A DNA stretch of 64,000 nucleotides from JBEVJK01 sp963791325. GTDB taxonomy: Bacteria; Pseudomonadota; Alphaproteobacteria; Rhizobiales; Rhizobiaceae. A program made the translations under genes and the position numbers. Below the pieces are notes generated by a model, which was not told the origin of the DNA, made no database searches, and was given only the letters and a program-made list of their open reading frames with translations. Below are positions 44,388-54,193 of the stretch, piece after piece. The first letter of the stretch is position 1. Every line of letters starts with the position of its first letter. The stretch is from assembly GCA_963791325.1 (NCBI GenBank), contig CAWBRU010000004.1, positions 186,001 through 250,000 on the forward strand, in the 5' to 3' direction.

Positions 44388-45644
44388 TCAGTCGTCGGCG
44401 CGGCGCTGCCCGGCCGGCGCCGGTTCCCAGCCGAACACGCTGCGGCCGCCCAAGCGATGCGACTGCGCGAACTCTGCGGCGACAAAATCCTTCAGGCTCG
44501 GGCCGGTGGCGTAGCGCTCGAGTCTGCGCGCCTGGTCGTCCAGCCGGCCGAGCGCGGCGAGTTCCTCGCTGTGGCCGAGCCGGGCCTTGGCGATGCCGCT
44601 CTTCAACACGCGGATCGTCTCGTCATAGACGGCGGTCGGGACCGGAAAGGGCTGGCGGTCCTTGCCGCCATGTGCGAGCGAGAACCGGGCGGGGTCGCTG
44701 AACCGGCAAGGCGCGCCGTGGACGACTTCGGCGACCATGGCAAGCGCCCGCACAGTGCGCTTGCCCACCCCGGGTACCAAAAGCAGGTCTGTATAGTCGG
44801 AGGGGCCTTGCTCGGCGGCCGCCGCCAACGCCCCGTGCAGGCGGCGCATGACGACATCGCTCTCGCGCACTTCGTGATGCGCCGGCATGATGAGGTGCGG
44901 CAGCAGCGGCTCTGCGGGCTCTGCCTTGACGCGGCCTTCCGCGGCGGCGACTTCGTCGACGATCCGGTCCGGACCGAGTGACTGCAGAAGGTCGAGCTGG
45001 CCGTGCCGGGACGATGCGGCGCGGCGGTCGGCCAGGTTGACGATCGGATCGCCGGCGCTCTGGCCCTCGATCGCCGCATGGGGGGAATCGACGAAGCTGG
45101 TCAGCCCCTTCGACAGCCAGTGATAGCGCCGCGCCTGGCGCGTGTCTTCATTCATACCCTGCTGAACCACCACCCATTGTCCGTCGTCGGCGACGATGAA
45201 GCCATGCAGATAGAGCTCAAAACCGTCCTGAACGGCAGCGCTATCGACTTTGGCGACCAGCCGGCTGGCTCTGGCCAGTGTCACGGCATCAAGGCCGATC
45301 CGCTCGCCCAACGCCGCGAGCTCATGCGGCGTCTTGCGCGACTGTGCCCCGCGGCCGCCGCATACGTTGAGCCCGAGCTCGGCCGAGACCGGGGCCAATC
45401 CGCGCTTGAGCGCGCCGATGACGCTGGTGGTGATGCCGGAGGAATGCCAGTCCATGCCCATCACCGCGCCGAACGATTGAAACCAGAACGGATGAGCGAG
45501 CCGGCACAGCAGCTCGTCCCGGCCATAGTGGTGGACGATCGCTTCGCAGATCACCGCACCAAGCTTTGCCATCCGTTGGGAGAGCCAGCGGGGGACATGT
45601 CCGCCATGGAGGGGCAGGTCGGCGCTTCCGGTACGATGAGCCAT
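44388..45644 (-). CDS. DUF763 protein
   Basis: A 418-residue protein of the widespread but uncharacterised DUF763 family. The N-terminus is diagnostic (MAHRTGSADLPLHGGHVPRW), and so are HHYGRDELLCRLAHPFWFQS and VMGMDWHSSGITTSV. A stretch near residue 285 (LLLVPGVGKRTVRALAMVAE) looks like a helix-hairpin-helix DNA-contact motif, which suggests but does not prove a nucleic-acid role. The ATG at 45644 gives the family N-terminus. It is divergent from the phytochrome operon, with about 155 bp between starts. The C-terminal 40 residues are Arg/Ala/Pro-rich. Confidence 0.85.
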   Translation of the reverse strand: MAHRTGSADLPLHGGHVPRWLSQRMAKLGAVICEAIVHHYGRDELLCRLAHPFWFQSFGAVMGMDWHSSGITTSVIGALKRGLAPVSAELGLNVCGGRGAQSRKTPHELAALGERIGLDAVTLARASRLVAKVDSAAVQDGFELYLHGFIVADDGQWVVVQQGMNEDTRQARRYHWLSKGLTSFVDSPHAAIEGQSAGDPIVNLADRRAASSRHGQLDLLQSLGPDRIVDEVAAAEGRVKAEPAEPLLPHLIMPAHHEVRESDVVMRRLHGALAAAAEQGPSDYTDLLLVPGVGKRTVRALAMVAEVVHGAPCRFSDPARFSLAHGGKDRQPFPVPTAVYDETIRVLKSGIAKARLGHSEELAALGRLDDQARRLERYATGPSLKDFVAAEFAQSHRLGGRSVFGWEPAPAGQRRADD

Positions 45645-45800
45645 GAAGAGACAGCCTTTCGGGCCACGATCTAGCAATTCCCGGGGCGCAATGCGAGATT
45701 TCGCCTCCGCCCTGGACGATACGACCAGAATCGCTGGCCGGCGGGAACCAAAATCCCCGCTTTGCATTGCAATCCGCTGGGGTCTTCATGGAATGTGGGG

Positions 45801-48800
45801 ATGGTCGAGGGAACCCGGGACGCAGCATCACGGTCACCGCCGGGCAGTCGAGAAGCCCGATCGAACGAGGAGGGCGCCGAGGCCGGTTCTCCCCCAGCGT
45901 TGCGTTTGCACGACCTGTTCCGGCAGGCGCCCGGGGCGGTTGCGTTGCTGCACGGTCCCGATCACGTCTATGAGCTTGTCAATGACGCCTACTCCGCCTT
46001 GATCGGGCACAGAGAGGTGATCGGCAAGAGCCTGGCCGAGGCGCTCCCCGAGGTGGTCGGGCAGGGTTTCGTCGAGCTGATGCACAACGTCTATCGCACC
46101 GGCCAATCCTATGTCGGCCATGCAGTGCCCGTCCTGCTTGCGCGGCAACCGGGCGGGCCGCAGGAAGAGCGCCTGCTCGATTTCGTCTACCAGCCGATCC
46201 GCAACAGGTCCGGGGCGGTCACCGATATCTTTGTCGAGGCGACCGACGTGACCGACAGGCTCAAGGCCGAGGCCGATCGGGCTGAGGCCGAGGCCAAGGC
46301 AGCCAGCCGGCGCGCCTTTCTCGAGCAGGTCTCGGACGCCTTGCGCGATGCCGCCGGCCCGGCGGCAGCGATGCTCGCCGCCGCCGAGATGCTCGGCCGG
46401 CAGCTGAAGGTCGAGCGTTGCGGCTATGGCGATGTCGACGCCGACGGCGCGTATTTCATTGTCGGCGGCCGCTGGCCCGGCGGTGAAATGCCGAGCCATG
46501 CAGACCGTCTGCAGCTCGCCGAATTCGGCCCGGAGCTGGTCGCCGAATGCCGAAGCGGCCGGGCTGTCCGCATCCGCGACACCCATCTCGACCCACGCGC
46601 TGCCGGCTGGCAGGCGACGTACGAGAAGCTGGGTCCGATCCGTGCCGCCATCCTCGTCCCGCTGATCCGGGACGGGGCGTTCGTCGCCGCTCTTTATGCG
46701 CACCAGTCGACGCCCCGGGAATGGACCGAGGAGGAAGAAGACCTCATCCGCGAAGTCGCGGAACGGAGCTGGACGGCGGTCGAGCGGGCCAGGGCGGAGC
46801 AGAGTGCCATCGACAGCGCCGAGCGCCTGCGGCTCGCGACCGAAGCCGCTTCGATCGGTACCTGGGACTACGATCCGGTGGGCGGGACCCTTGAGTGGGA
46901 CGCCCGCTGCAAGGCCTTGTTCGGTCTGCCTGCCGACGCGCCGGTGACCTATGAGGGAGTGTTCCTGGCCGGGCTGCACCCGGATGACCGGGCGGCGGCC
47001 GACCTTGCCGTCCGTCGCGCCCTCGACGAGCAATCCCCCGAGCGCTTCGACATCGAGTATCGGACGATCGGCATCGAGGACGGCGTCGAGCGCTGGATCG
47101 CGGCGACCGGCGATGCGATCTTCGAGGCCGGCAAGGCGGTGCGCTTCATCGGCACAGTGATCGACATCTCCGCCCGCAAGAAGGCCGAGCGGCACCTCAA
47201 GATCCTCAACGACACCGGTGCGGCGGTCGCCGCCGAGCTCAACCTCGAACGCATCGTCCAGATCGTCACCGACGCCGGCGTCGCGTTGAGCGGCGCGCAG
47301 TTCGGCGCATTCTTCTACAATGTGCTCGACGATCACGGCGGGAGCTACATGCTCTACGCCCTCTCCGGGGCGCCGCGCGAAGCATTCGAGAAGTTCCCGA
47401 TGCCGCGTAACACCGCCGTCTTCGAGCCGACCTTCCGCGGCACGGCGGTGGTCCGTTCGGACGACATCCTCAAAGACCCGCGCTATGGCCACAACGCGCC
47501 GCGCAAGGGCATGCCCAAAGGGCATCTTCCGGTTCGCTCCTATCTCGCCGTGCCGGTCATCTCGCGTTCGGGCGAGGTGCTGGGCGGCTTGTTCTTCGGC
47601 CATGGCGAGGTCGGCAAGTTCCAGCTGGAGCACGAAACGGCGCTGCTCGGCATCGCCGGCCACGGCGCAACCGCGATCGACAATGCGCGGCTGTTCCAGT
47701 CGGCCGAGCGGGAACTGGTCGAGCGCCGCCGAGCCGAGGCGGCGCTGCAGGCGCTCAACACGACGCTCGAGCAGCGGGTCGTCGAGGAGGTGGCGGAGCG
47801 GTCCAAGGCGGAGGATCAGCTAAGGCAAGTGCAGAAGATGGAGGCTGTCGGCCAGCTGACCGGCGGCATAGCCCATGATTTCAACAACATGCTGGCGGTC
47901 GTCATCGGCGGCCTCAACCTGCTGCAGCGCAAGCTGGCCAAAGGCGAGACCGACGTCGATCGCTTCATCGAAGGGGCCATGGACGGCGCCCGCCGGGCCG
48001 CGGCGCTGACCCAACGCCTGCTCGCCTTCTCGCGCCAGCAGCCGCTGACGCCGGAGCCCGTCAACGCCAACCGCATGGTCGCCGGAATGAGCGAGCTTCT
48101 GGCGCGCACCTTGGGTGAAACGATCAGCGTCGAGACCGTGCTTGCCGCGGGGCTGTGGCAGGTGAGGGCCGATCCGGGCCAGCTCGAAAGCGCCATCCTC
48201 AACCTGTCGGTCAATGCTCGGGACGCCATGCCGCAAGGCGGCCGGCTGACGATCGAGACCTCCAACGCCTATATCGACGAGACCTACGCGAAGGAATCAT
48301 CCCTGGCGACCGGTCAGTTCGTGCTGATCGCGGTCACCGACACCGGCTCCGGCATGTCGCCCGAGGTGATCGCCAAGGCCTTCGATCCGTTCTTCACCAC
48401 CAAGCGGGTCGGCAAGGGCACTGGGCTCGGCCTCAGCCAGGTCTACGGCTTTGTCCGCCAATCGGGCGGTAATGTTCGCATCTATTCGGAGCTCGAGGTC
48501 GGCACCACCGTCAAGATCTACCTGCCGCGCTACTATGGCGAGACCGGTTCGGCCACGGTCGATCGCCACCGTCTTCCCGTCAGCGGCGGGTTGAAGAGCG
48601 AGGTCGTCATGGTGGTCGAGGACGAGGACCGTGTCCGCACCATCTCGGCGGAAGCGCTGCGCGATCTCGGCTATACGGTGGTCGAGGCCAGTGGCCCGCG
48701 CGAGGCAATCCAGCTGATCGAAAGCGGGCACAAGATCTCGCTGTTGTTCACCGACGTCGTCATGCCCGACATGTCGGGCCGCGAACTGGTCGACGTGCTG

Positions 48801-48959
48801 CGCCGCGCCAATGCCGACCTGAAGGTGCTCTACACCACCGGCTACACGCGCAACGCCATCGTCCACAACGGCATTCTCGATCCCGGCACCCAGCTTCTGC
48901 CCAAGCCGTTCACCGTCGAGGACCTTGCCGCCAAGGTTCGCAGCATCCTCGACGAATGA
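45801..48959 (+). CDS. Hybrid histidine kinase (PAS-GAF-PAS-GAF-HisKA-HATPase-REC)
   Basis: A 1052-residue soluble kinase. In order: a PAS-like N-terminus (FRQAPGAVALLHGPDHVYEL), a GAF region (about 160-330), a second PAS (RLATEAASIGTWDYDP), a second GAF (about 460-630, LERIVQIVTDAGVALSG), a coiled coil, HisKA with His692 in GGIAHDFNNMLAVVIGG, HATPase (KAFDPFFTTKRVGKGTGLGL), and a C-terminal receiver (VMVVEDEDRVRTISAEAL, LLFTDVVMPDMSG). I use the ATG at 45801 with GTGGGG before it; a TTG at 45762 is in frame. It overlaps the heme oxygenase start by ATGA, making it the first gene of a light-signalling operon. Confidence 0.92.
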   Translation: MVEGTRDAASRSPPGSREARSNEEGAEAGSPPALRLHDLFRQAPGAVALLHGPDHVYELVNDAYSALIGHREVIGKSLAEALPEVVGQGFVELMHNVYRTGQSYVGHAVPVLLARQPGGPQEERLLDFVYQPIRNRSGAVTDIFVEATDVTDRLKAEADRAEAEAKAASRRAFLEQVSDALRDAAGPAAAMLAAAEMLGRQLKVERCGYGDVDADGAYFIVGGRWPGGEMPSHADRLQLAEFGPELVAECRSGRAVRIRDTHLDPRAAGWQATYEKLGPIRAAILVPLIRDGAFVAALYAHQSTPREWTEEEEDLIREVAERSWTAVERARAEQSAIDSAERLRLATEAASIGTWDYDPVGGTLEWDARCKALFGLPADAPVTYEGVFLAGLHPDDRAAADLAVRRALDEQSPERFDIEYRTIGIEDGVERWIAATGDAIFEAGKAVRFIGTVIDISARKKAERHLKILNDTGAAVAAELNLERIVQIVTDAGVALSGAQFGAFFYNVLDDHGGSYMLYALSGAPREAFEKFPMPRNTAVFEPTFRGTAVVRSDDILKDPRYGHNAPRKGMPKGHLPVRSYLAVPVISRSGEVLGGLFFGHGEVGKFQLEHETALLGIAGHGATAIDNARLFQSAERELVERRRAEAALQALNTTLEQRVVEEVAERSKAEDQLRQVQKMEAVGQLTGGIAHDFNNMLAVVIGGLNLLQRKLAKGETDVDRFIEGAMDGARRAAALTQRLLAFSRQQPLTPEPVNANRMVAGMSELLARTLGETISVETVLAAGLWQVRADPGQLESAILNLSVNARDAMPQGGRLTIETSNAYIDETYAKESSLATGQFVLIAVTDTGSGMSPEVIAKAFDPFFTTKRVGKGTGLGLSQVYGFVRQSGGNVRIYSELEVGTTVKIYLPRYYGETGSATVDRHRLPVSGGLKSEVVMVVEDEDRVRTISAEALRDLGYTVVEASGPREAIQLIESGHKISLLFTDVVMPDMSGRELVDVLRRANADLKVLYTTGYTRNAIVHNGILDPGTQLLPKPFTVEDLAAKVRSILDE

Positions 48960-49543
48960 ACACGATCATCCGACCAGAACGGCGCAGGCCCATTTCCTCC
49001 GGCTCTCTGCACGAGGCCTTAAGGGTGGGCACGCAGCCCCTGCACGGCGCGGTCGATGCACTGTTTTCCCGCTTCGACCTCGCCACACGGCAGGGCTATG
49101 GCGCCTTCCTCAGGGCACAGGCGGCTGCGGTCGTCGCGGTCGAACATCGCCTCGAGCAGGCCGACGTGGATGCGCTGTTCCCCGATTGGCCCGAGCGGCG
49201 GCGCGGCGCCGCGGTGACCATCGACCTTGCGGCCTTCGGCGCAACGCCGCGCCCGGCGCCGTGTCCCGCTCTGCGCTCGGTCGAGGCGGTCCTGGGCGGG
49301 CTCTATGTGCTGGAGGGCTCGCGGCTTGGCGGCCGCCTTCTGCTGCGTCGGGTAGCGGCGCCCGGCATGCCGATGAATTTCCTCAACCACGGTGCCGGCC
49401 GCGGTCTTTGGCAGAGTTTTCTAAGGATATTGAAGAGCTTCGAGAGCCCTGGGCTTGATGTCGAGGCGATGGTGGACAGTGCCCGCATGGTGTTTGCCGT
49501 GTTCGAACTGGCCGCCTTATATCAGGGAGAGCAAATCGGATGA
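48956..49543 (+). CDS. bphO: Heme oxygenase (biliverdin-producing), phytochrome-associated
   Basis: Opens heme to biliverdin IX-alpha, the chromophore of the next gene's product. The 195-residue helical protein has the likely proximal heme ligand in LRVGTQPLHGAVDALFSRFD. The distal helix is in VLGGLYVLEGSRLGGRLLLR, where the Gly-rich kink is typical. It overlaps its neighbours by ATGA on both sides. The family is divergent, so the call leans partly on the position directly before a bacteriophytochrome. Confidence 0.87.
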   Translation: MNTIIRPERRRPISSGSLHEALRVGTQPLHGAVDALFSRFDLATRQGYGAFLRAQAAAVVAVEHRLEQADVDALFPDWPERRRGAAVTIDLAAFGATPRPAPCPALRSVEAVLGGLYVLEGSRLGGRLLLRRVAAPGMPMNFLNHGAGRGLWQSFLRILKSFESPGLDVEAMVDSARMVFAVFELAALYQGEQIG

Positions 49544-51768
49544 ATCTGTCTGCTCAACCTGCCGACCCGTTGGCCGATTGCGCCCAAGAGCCGATCCGCA
49601 TTCCCGGAGCGATCCAGCCGCACGGCGCTTTGATGCTGGTCCGCGAAGCCGACCTCATCATGCTGCAAAGCAGCGAAAATCTGGCAGCAACGCTCAAGCT
49701 GCCTTTGGCTGCGGACGCCGACCGCTCGGTCGGGAAAATGCTGGGCGAGCGCCTCGAAGGCGATCTGCGGCAATGGCTCGGCTCCGATGATCCGCTCTAT
49801 CTGAAGCAGCACGAGATTGCCGGCAATCCCTTCAGCGTCTCCGGCCACCGCGCCAGGCAGGGCGTCATCTTGGAAATCGAAGCGGGCGGAAGCGGCGCGA
49901 CGGCGGACAGCTCTCACCCGTTGCTGCGACGCTTTATGGAGCAGTCCGATCCGATCGCCGAGGTCGATGCCATCTGCACGTTGGCGGCGCGGCATTTCCA
50001 GGCGCTGACCGGCTTCAACCGGGTGATGATCTACAAGTTCGACCGCGATTGGAACGGCACCGTGCTTGCCGAGCATGGCGACGGGGTCCTGCCTTCCTAT
50101 CTGGATCTGCGATTTCCCGCATCCGACATTCCCGCCCAAGCGCGCGAGCTCTACCGCTTGAACCGGCTGCGGCTGATCCCGACCGCAACCTACCAGCCGG
50201 TGCCGCTGTCGCCGCCGCTCTGCCCGGTGGACGGCGAGCCGCTCGACCTGAGCTTCGCTGCGCTGCGCAGCGTCTCACCCGTCCATCTCGAATATATGCG
50301 CAACATGGGTACGGCGGCGTCGATGTCGGTGTCGATCGTCATCGACGGGGCATTGTGGGGACTGGTATCGTGCCATCATGCGACCGACCGCCATGTCGGG
50401 CCGCAGCTGCGTCAAGCCTGCGACTTCCTCGGCCGGATCCTGGCGCAGCAGATCGCCGCACGGGAGCGGGCGCTCGACATCGCCGAGCGGCTCCGCCTGA
50501 AGCGCATCGAGATGGAGCTGATCGCCCATCTCGCCCGCGCCAAGACATTTCAGGAAGGGCTGGTGGAGCGCGCACGGCAGTGGCTCGGGCTCACCAATGC
50601 CAGCGGCGCGGCCGTGATCAGCGACGGCATCGTGCTCACCACCGGCGAGACGCCGCCGGTCGAAGCGATCAACCGGCTCGCCCAATGGATCCATAGCCTC
50701 AAGGTCGAGCAGATCTTCTCGACCGAGCAGCTGGCGGGGCTGTGGGCGGAAGGCGAGGGGGTCGCCGATGTCGCCAGCGGGATGGTCGCGGTGCCGATCT
50801 CGCGCATCCATGCAAGCTACATCATTTGGTTCCGGCCCGAGGTGATACGCACCGTGACCTGGGGCGGGGATCCCGACCACCAGAAGGTCACCGACGCCGC
50901 CGGCCGTCTGCATCCGCGCCAGTCGTTTGCGCAATGGCGGCAGGAGCTGCGCCTCAGGTCTCTGCCGTGGAGCGAGGCCGAGCTGTTCAGCGCGGTGGAG
51001 TTCCGCAATGCCATTCTCAATTTCGTCCTTCAGCGTGCCGAGGAGAGGGCGCAGCTGACCGAGGAGCTGCAGCGCTCCAACCGTGAGCTCGAATCGTTCT
51101 CGTACTCGGTCTCGCACGACCTGCGCGCGCCGTTCCGCCACATCGTCGGCTACGCCCAGCTGCTCGGTGACGAGGAGCCCGCGCTCAAGGACCTGTCCAA
51201 GCACTATCTCGACGGCATCCGCAACGCCGCGCTATCGGCGGGCGAACTCGTCGACGACCTGCTGCATTTCTCGCAACTGGGCCGCGCCAGCCTGGCGATG
51301 ACGCGCATCGACATGAACAAGGTGGCGGCGGAAATCCGCCGCTCCATCGACGTCGAGGCGGCAAAGGTCGACTGGCAGGTCGCCGACTTGCCGACGGCCT
51401 GGGGCGATACCGGCCTGGTCCGGCAGGCGCTCTACAATTTGGTCGACAACGCCATCAAATACAGCCGCGGCGTGCCAGGGCCGAGGATCCGCGTCGGCGG
51501 CGTGGAGCGCGACGGCGATGTCGTCTACTCCGTCGAGGACAATGGCGTCGGCTTCGACATGGCCTACGCCGGCAAGCTGTTCCAGGTGTTCCAGCGGCTG
51601 CACCGGCAGGAAGATTTCGAAGGTACCGGGATCGGGCTGGCGCTGACCAAGCGCATCATCGATCGCCACGGCGGCACGCTCGAGGCCAAGGGCGCCGTCG
51701 GCAAGGGCGCGACTTTTTCCTTCTCGCTGCCCAAACGCAAGAAAGGAGGGAGCCATGCCGACGCTTAG
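49540..51768 (+). CDS. bphP: Bacteriophytochrome histidine kinase
   Basis: A red/far-red photoreceptor kinase of 742 residues. The biliverdin-binding cysteine is Cys14 in LADCAQEPIRIPGAIQPHGA. The PAS-like domain comes first. The GAF domain carries the hallmark RFPASDIPAQARELY and SPVHLEYMRNMGTAASMSVS. The PHY domain spans about residues 325-500. HisKA follows with His526 (YSVSHDLRAPFRHI), then HATPase (LFQVFQRLHRQEDFEGTGIG). There is no receiver of its own; a stand-alone receiver gene overlaps its 3' end by 14 bases. Confidence 0.95.
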   Translation: MNLSAQPADPLADCAQEPIRIPGAIQPHGALMLVREADLIMLQSSENLAATLKLPLAADADRSVGKMLGERLEGDLRQWLGSDDPLYLKQHEIAGNPFSVSGHRARQGVILEIEAGGSGATADSSHPLLRRFMEQSDPIAEVDAICTLAARHFQALTGFNRVMIYKFDRDWNGTVLAEHGDGVLPSYLDLRFPASDIPAQARELYRLNRLRLIPTATYQPVPLSPPLCPVDGEPLDLSFAALRSVSPVHLEYMRNMGTAASMSVSIVIDGALWGLVSCHHATDRHVGPQLRQACDFLGRILAQQIAARERALDIAERLRLKRIEMELIAHLARAKTFQEGLVERARQWLGLTNASGAAVISDGIVLTTGETPPVEAINRLAQWIHSLKVEQIFSTEQLAGLWAEGEGVADVASGMVAVPISRIHASYIIWFRPEVIRTVTWGGDPDHQKVTDAAGRLHPRQSFAQWRQELRLRSLPWSEAELFSAVEFRNAILNFVLQRAEERAQLTEELQRSNRELESFSYSVSHDLRAPFRHIVGYAQLLGDEEPALKDLSKHYLDGIRNAALSAGELVDDLLHFSQLGRASLAMTRIDMNKVAAEIRRSIDVEAAKVDWQVADLPTAWGDTGLVRQALYNLVDNAIKYSRGVPGPRIRVGGVERDGDVVYSVEDNGVGFDMAYAGKLFQVFQRLHRQEDFEGTGIGLALTKRIIDRHGGTLEAKGAVGKGATFSFSLPKRKKGGSHADA

Positions 51769-52204
51769 ACCGATCCTCATCGTCGAGGACAGTCCCGCCG
51801 ACGTCGAGCTGACCTTGGCCGCGCTGAAGCGCACCAAGCTCGCCAACGATATTGTCGTGGTCCGCGACGGGGTCGAGGCGCTGGACTACATCTTCTCGCA
51901 AGGCGCCTTCGCCGGCCGCGACCCCGGGCCGCCGGCTGTGGTTCTGCTCGACCTCAAGCTGCCCAAGATCGACGGGCTGGAAGTGCTGGAGCGCATCAAG
52001 CAGCACCCCAAATACCGGTCGGTTCCGGTGGTGATGCTGACGTCCTCGCGGGAGGAGACCGACATCGTCAAGAGCTACGAGTTCGGGGTCAACTCCTTCG
52101 TCGTCAAGCCGGTCGATTTCACTGCCTTTTTCGAGGCGATCCGCGACCTCGGCGTCTTTTGGGCCGTGCTCAACGAGCCGTTCCCCGCAAACCCGGATTC
52201 GTGA
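51755..52204 (+). CDS. Single-domain response regulator (Rcp1-like)
   Basis: A 149-residue receiver with no output domain. Acidic residues lie in ILIVEDSPADVELT, the phosphorylated Asp in VVLLDLKLPKIDG, Thr in VVMLTSSREETD, and Lys in SFVVKPVDF. Such Rcp1-type regulators pair with phytochromes, and its start lies inside bphP, so it is the natural phosphate acceptor of BphP. GGAGGGAGCC precedes the ATG. It is separated by three bases from the next kinase. Confidence 0.94.
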   Translation: MPTLRPILIVEDSPADVELTLAALKRTKLANDIVVVRDGVEALDYIFSQGAFAGRDPGPPAVVLLDLKLPKIDGLEVLERIKQHPKYRSVPVVMLTSSREETDIVKSYEFGVNSFVVKPVDFTAFFEAIRDLGVFWAVLNEPFPANPDS

Positions 52205-52207
52205 GCG

Positions 52208-54193
52208 ATGCCAGCTGCTGACCAGCCTGTCCGCATTCTGCTGCTGGAAGACAGCGACATCGATGCCGAGCTGATCTCGCGGCAGCTCGACAAGGTCGCT
52301 GGGCTCGTGCTCGAGCGCGCGATCATTCGCCGCGAGTTCGAGCGGCTGCTCGAAGAGCGGCGTTTCGACCTGATCCTGTCGGACTATTCCGTCCCCGGCT
52401 TTGATGGAGTCGATGCCCTGCGGCTTGCCCGGAAGGTCGATCCGGCGGTGCCGTTCATCTTCGTCTCGGGCGTGCTCGGCGAGGAGTTCGCGACCGAGAC
52501 ACTCAGGGCCGGCGCCACCGACTACGTCACCAAGAAGAGCCTGCCGCGTCTGCCGATGGTCGTCAGCCGGGCGTTGATCGAGGCTGCCGAGCGGCGCGGC
52601 CGCCTGCGCGTCACCGAAGCGTTGAAGGAAAGCGAAGAACGCTTTCGCGTCATGGCCAACAACGCTCCGGCGCTGATCTGGGAGGTCGATACCGGCGGGC
52701 GCATCACCTTTGCCAACAACCGGTTCGCCTCCGAGTTCCACATCCGCCCCGAACGCATGGTCGCCGAAGGCTGGCGCTGCTTCGTCCACGAGGAAGATTG
52801 GGCGGCCTTCGAGCGTCAGCGCAATGCGTTGTTGGCAGCCCGTGCCACCTTCACCGCAGACGTCCGCGTCAGGACCGGCAAGGGCGTGGTCCGCTGGGTC
52901 CGCTGCGAGAGCCGGCCGCGCACCGGCGAGGACGGAACCTTCCTTGGCTACGTCGGCTGCGCCGTCGACATCACCGGGGCCAAGGCGGCTCGCGACGCAC
53001 TTGAAGAAGAGGTCGAGGCCCGCACGGAGGAGCTCAAGCTGAAGGAGGAGGCGCTTAGGCAGGCCCAGAAGATGGAAGCCATCGGCCAGCTGACCGGCGG
53101 CATTGCGCATGACTTCAACAACATGCTGGCAGGCATCATCGGCAGCGCCGACCTGTTGCGCAAGCGGCTGACCACCGGCCGCTATGACGAATGCGAGCGC
53201 TATGTCGAGGCGGTCGTGTCCGCCGCCAATCGTGCGGCCGCGCTGACCCAGCGCCTGCTCGCCTTCTCACGCCAGCAGACGCTCGACCTGCAGGCGATCG
53301 ACGCCGCGCAGCACATCGTCTCGCTCGGCGAACTGCTGAAGCGCACGATCGGCCCGTCGATCGAGCTGGTCACCAATCTCGATGCCGATCTGTGGCCGGC
53401 CTCGACGGACGCCAACCAGTTCGAAAGCGCGTTGCTCAACCTCGCCATCAACGCCCGCGACGCGATGCCCAAAGGCGGCCGCCTGACGATCCGGGGCGAG
53501 AATGTCGCCGTGGATTCGGACGGCGAGCTTGCCGCCGGCGACTACGTCAAGATCAGCATCAGCGACAATGGCAGCGGCATGGATGCCCAGACACTTGCCA
53601 AAGCCATCGATCCGTTCTTCACCACCAAGCCGATCGGGCAGGGCACCGGGCTCGGGCTGTCCATGGTCTATGGCTTCATGTCGCAGACCGGCGGTCATCT
53701 CGACATTCACTCTGAGGTTGGCGAAGGGACGGTGGTGTCGCTGTTTCTGCCCCGCGCATCGGCGGCGGGCGATGACCGCGGCGTGGTTGCTGTCCCCGCC
53801 CCCGCGCCGCGCAACGGCAGCCCGCCGGGAACCGTCTATGTCGTCGAGGACGAGCCGATCGTGCGCATGCTGGTAGTCGATCACCTCGAGGAGCTGGGCT
53901 ACCGGGTGATGGAGGCCGGCAATGCCGAGCAAGCACTGAGCGCGCTCAGGCAGGACGACGAAATCGACCTGCTGCTGACCGATGTCGGCTTGCCGGGCAT
54001 GAGCGGCCGCCAGCTTGCAGAGGAGGCCCGCAAGCTCAGGCCCGAACTCGCCATCATCTTCGCCACCGGCTACGCCGACGGAGCGGCTTCGCGCTCGGAT
54101 CTGGTCGGGGAGAACATGGATCTGATCGGCAAGCCGTTCGATGTCGATGACCTGGCCGCGCGCATCGGCGCGCTGCTGTCGCGGGCGAGCTAG
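52208..54193 (+). CDS. Hybrid histidine kinase (REC-PAS-HisKA-HATPase-REC)
   Basis: A 661-residue kinase with a receiver at each end. The N-terminal receiver has LLLEDSDIDAELISRQL and LILSDYSVPGFDG. A PAS domain follows (PALIWEVDTGGRITFANNRF), then a coiled coil, HisKA with His301 in GGIAHDFNNMLAGIIGS, HATPase (KAIDPFFTTKPIGQGTGLGL) and a C-terminal receiver (VYVVEDEPIVRMLVVDHL, LLTDVGLPGMSG). Its kinase-REC half is closely similar to that of the first kinase in the operon, so the two are paralogues. The N-terminal receiver suggests it is controlled by phosphate from BphP or another kinase. The stop abuts an intergenic repeat. Confidence 0.94.
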   Translation: MPAADQPVRILLLEDSDIDAELISRQLDKVAGLVLERAIIRREFERLLEERRFDLILSDYSVPGFDGVDALRLARKVDPAVPFIFVSGVLGEEFATETLRAGATDYVTKKSLPRLPMVVSRALIEAAERRGRLRVTEALKESEERFRVMANNAPALIWEVDTGGRITFANNRFASEFHIRPERMVAEGWRCFVHEEDWAAFERQRNALLAARATFTADVRVRTGKGVVRWVRCESRPRTGEDGTFLGYVGCAVDITGAKAARDALEEEVEARTEELKLKEEALRQAQKMEAIGQLTGGIAHDFNNMLAGIIGSADLLRKRLTTGRYDECERYVEAVVSAANRAAALTQRLLAFSRQQTLDLQAIDAAQHIVSLGELLKRTIGPSIELVTNLDADLWPASTDANQFESALLNLAINARDAMPKGGRLTIRGENVAVDSDGELAAGDYVKISISDNGSGMDAQTLAKAIDPFFTTKPIGQGTGLGLSMVYGFMSQTGGHLDIHSEVGEGTVVSLFLPRASAAGDDRGVVAVPAPAPRNGSPPGTVYVVEDEPIVRMLVVDHLEELGYRVMEAGNAEQALSALRQDDEIDLLLTDVGLPGMSGRQLAEEARKLRPELAIIFATGYADGAASRSDLVGENMDLIGKPFDVDDLAARIGALLSRAS

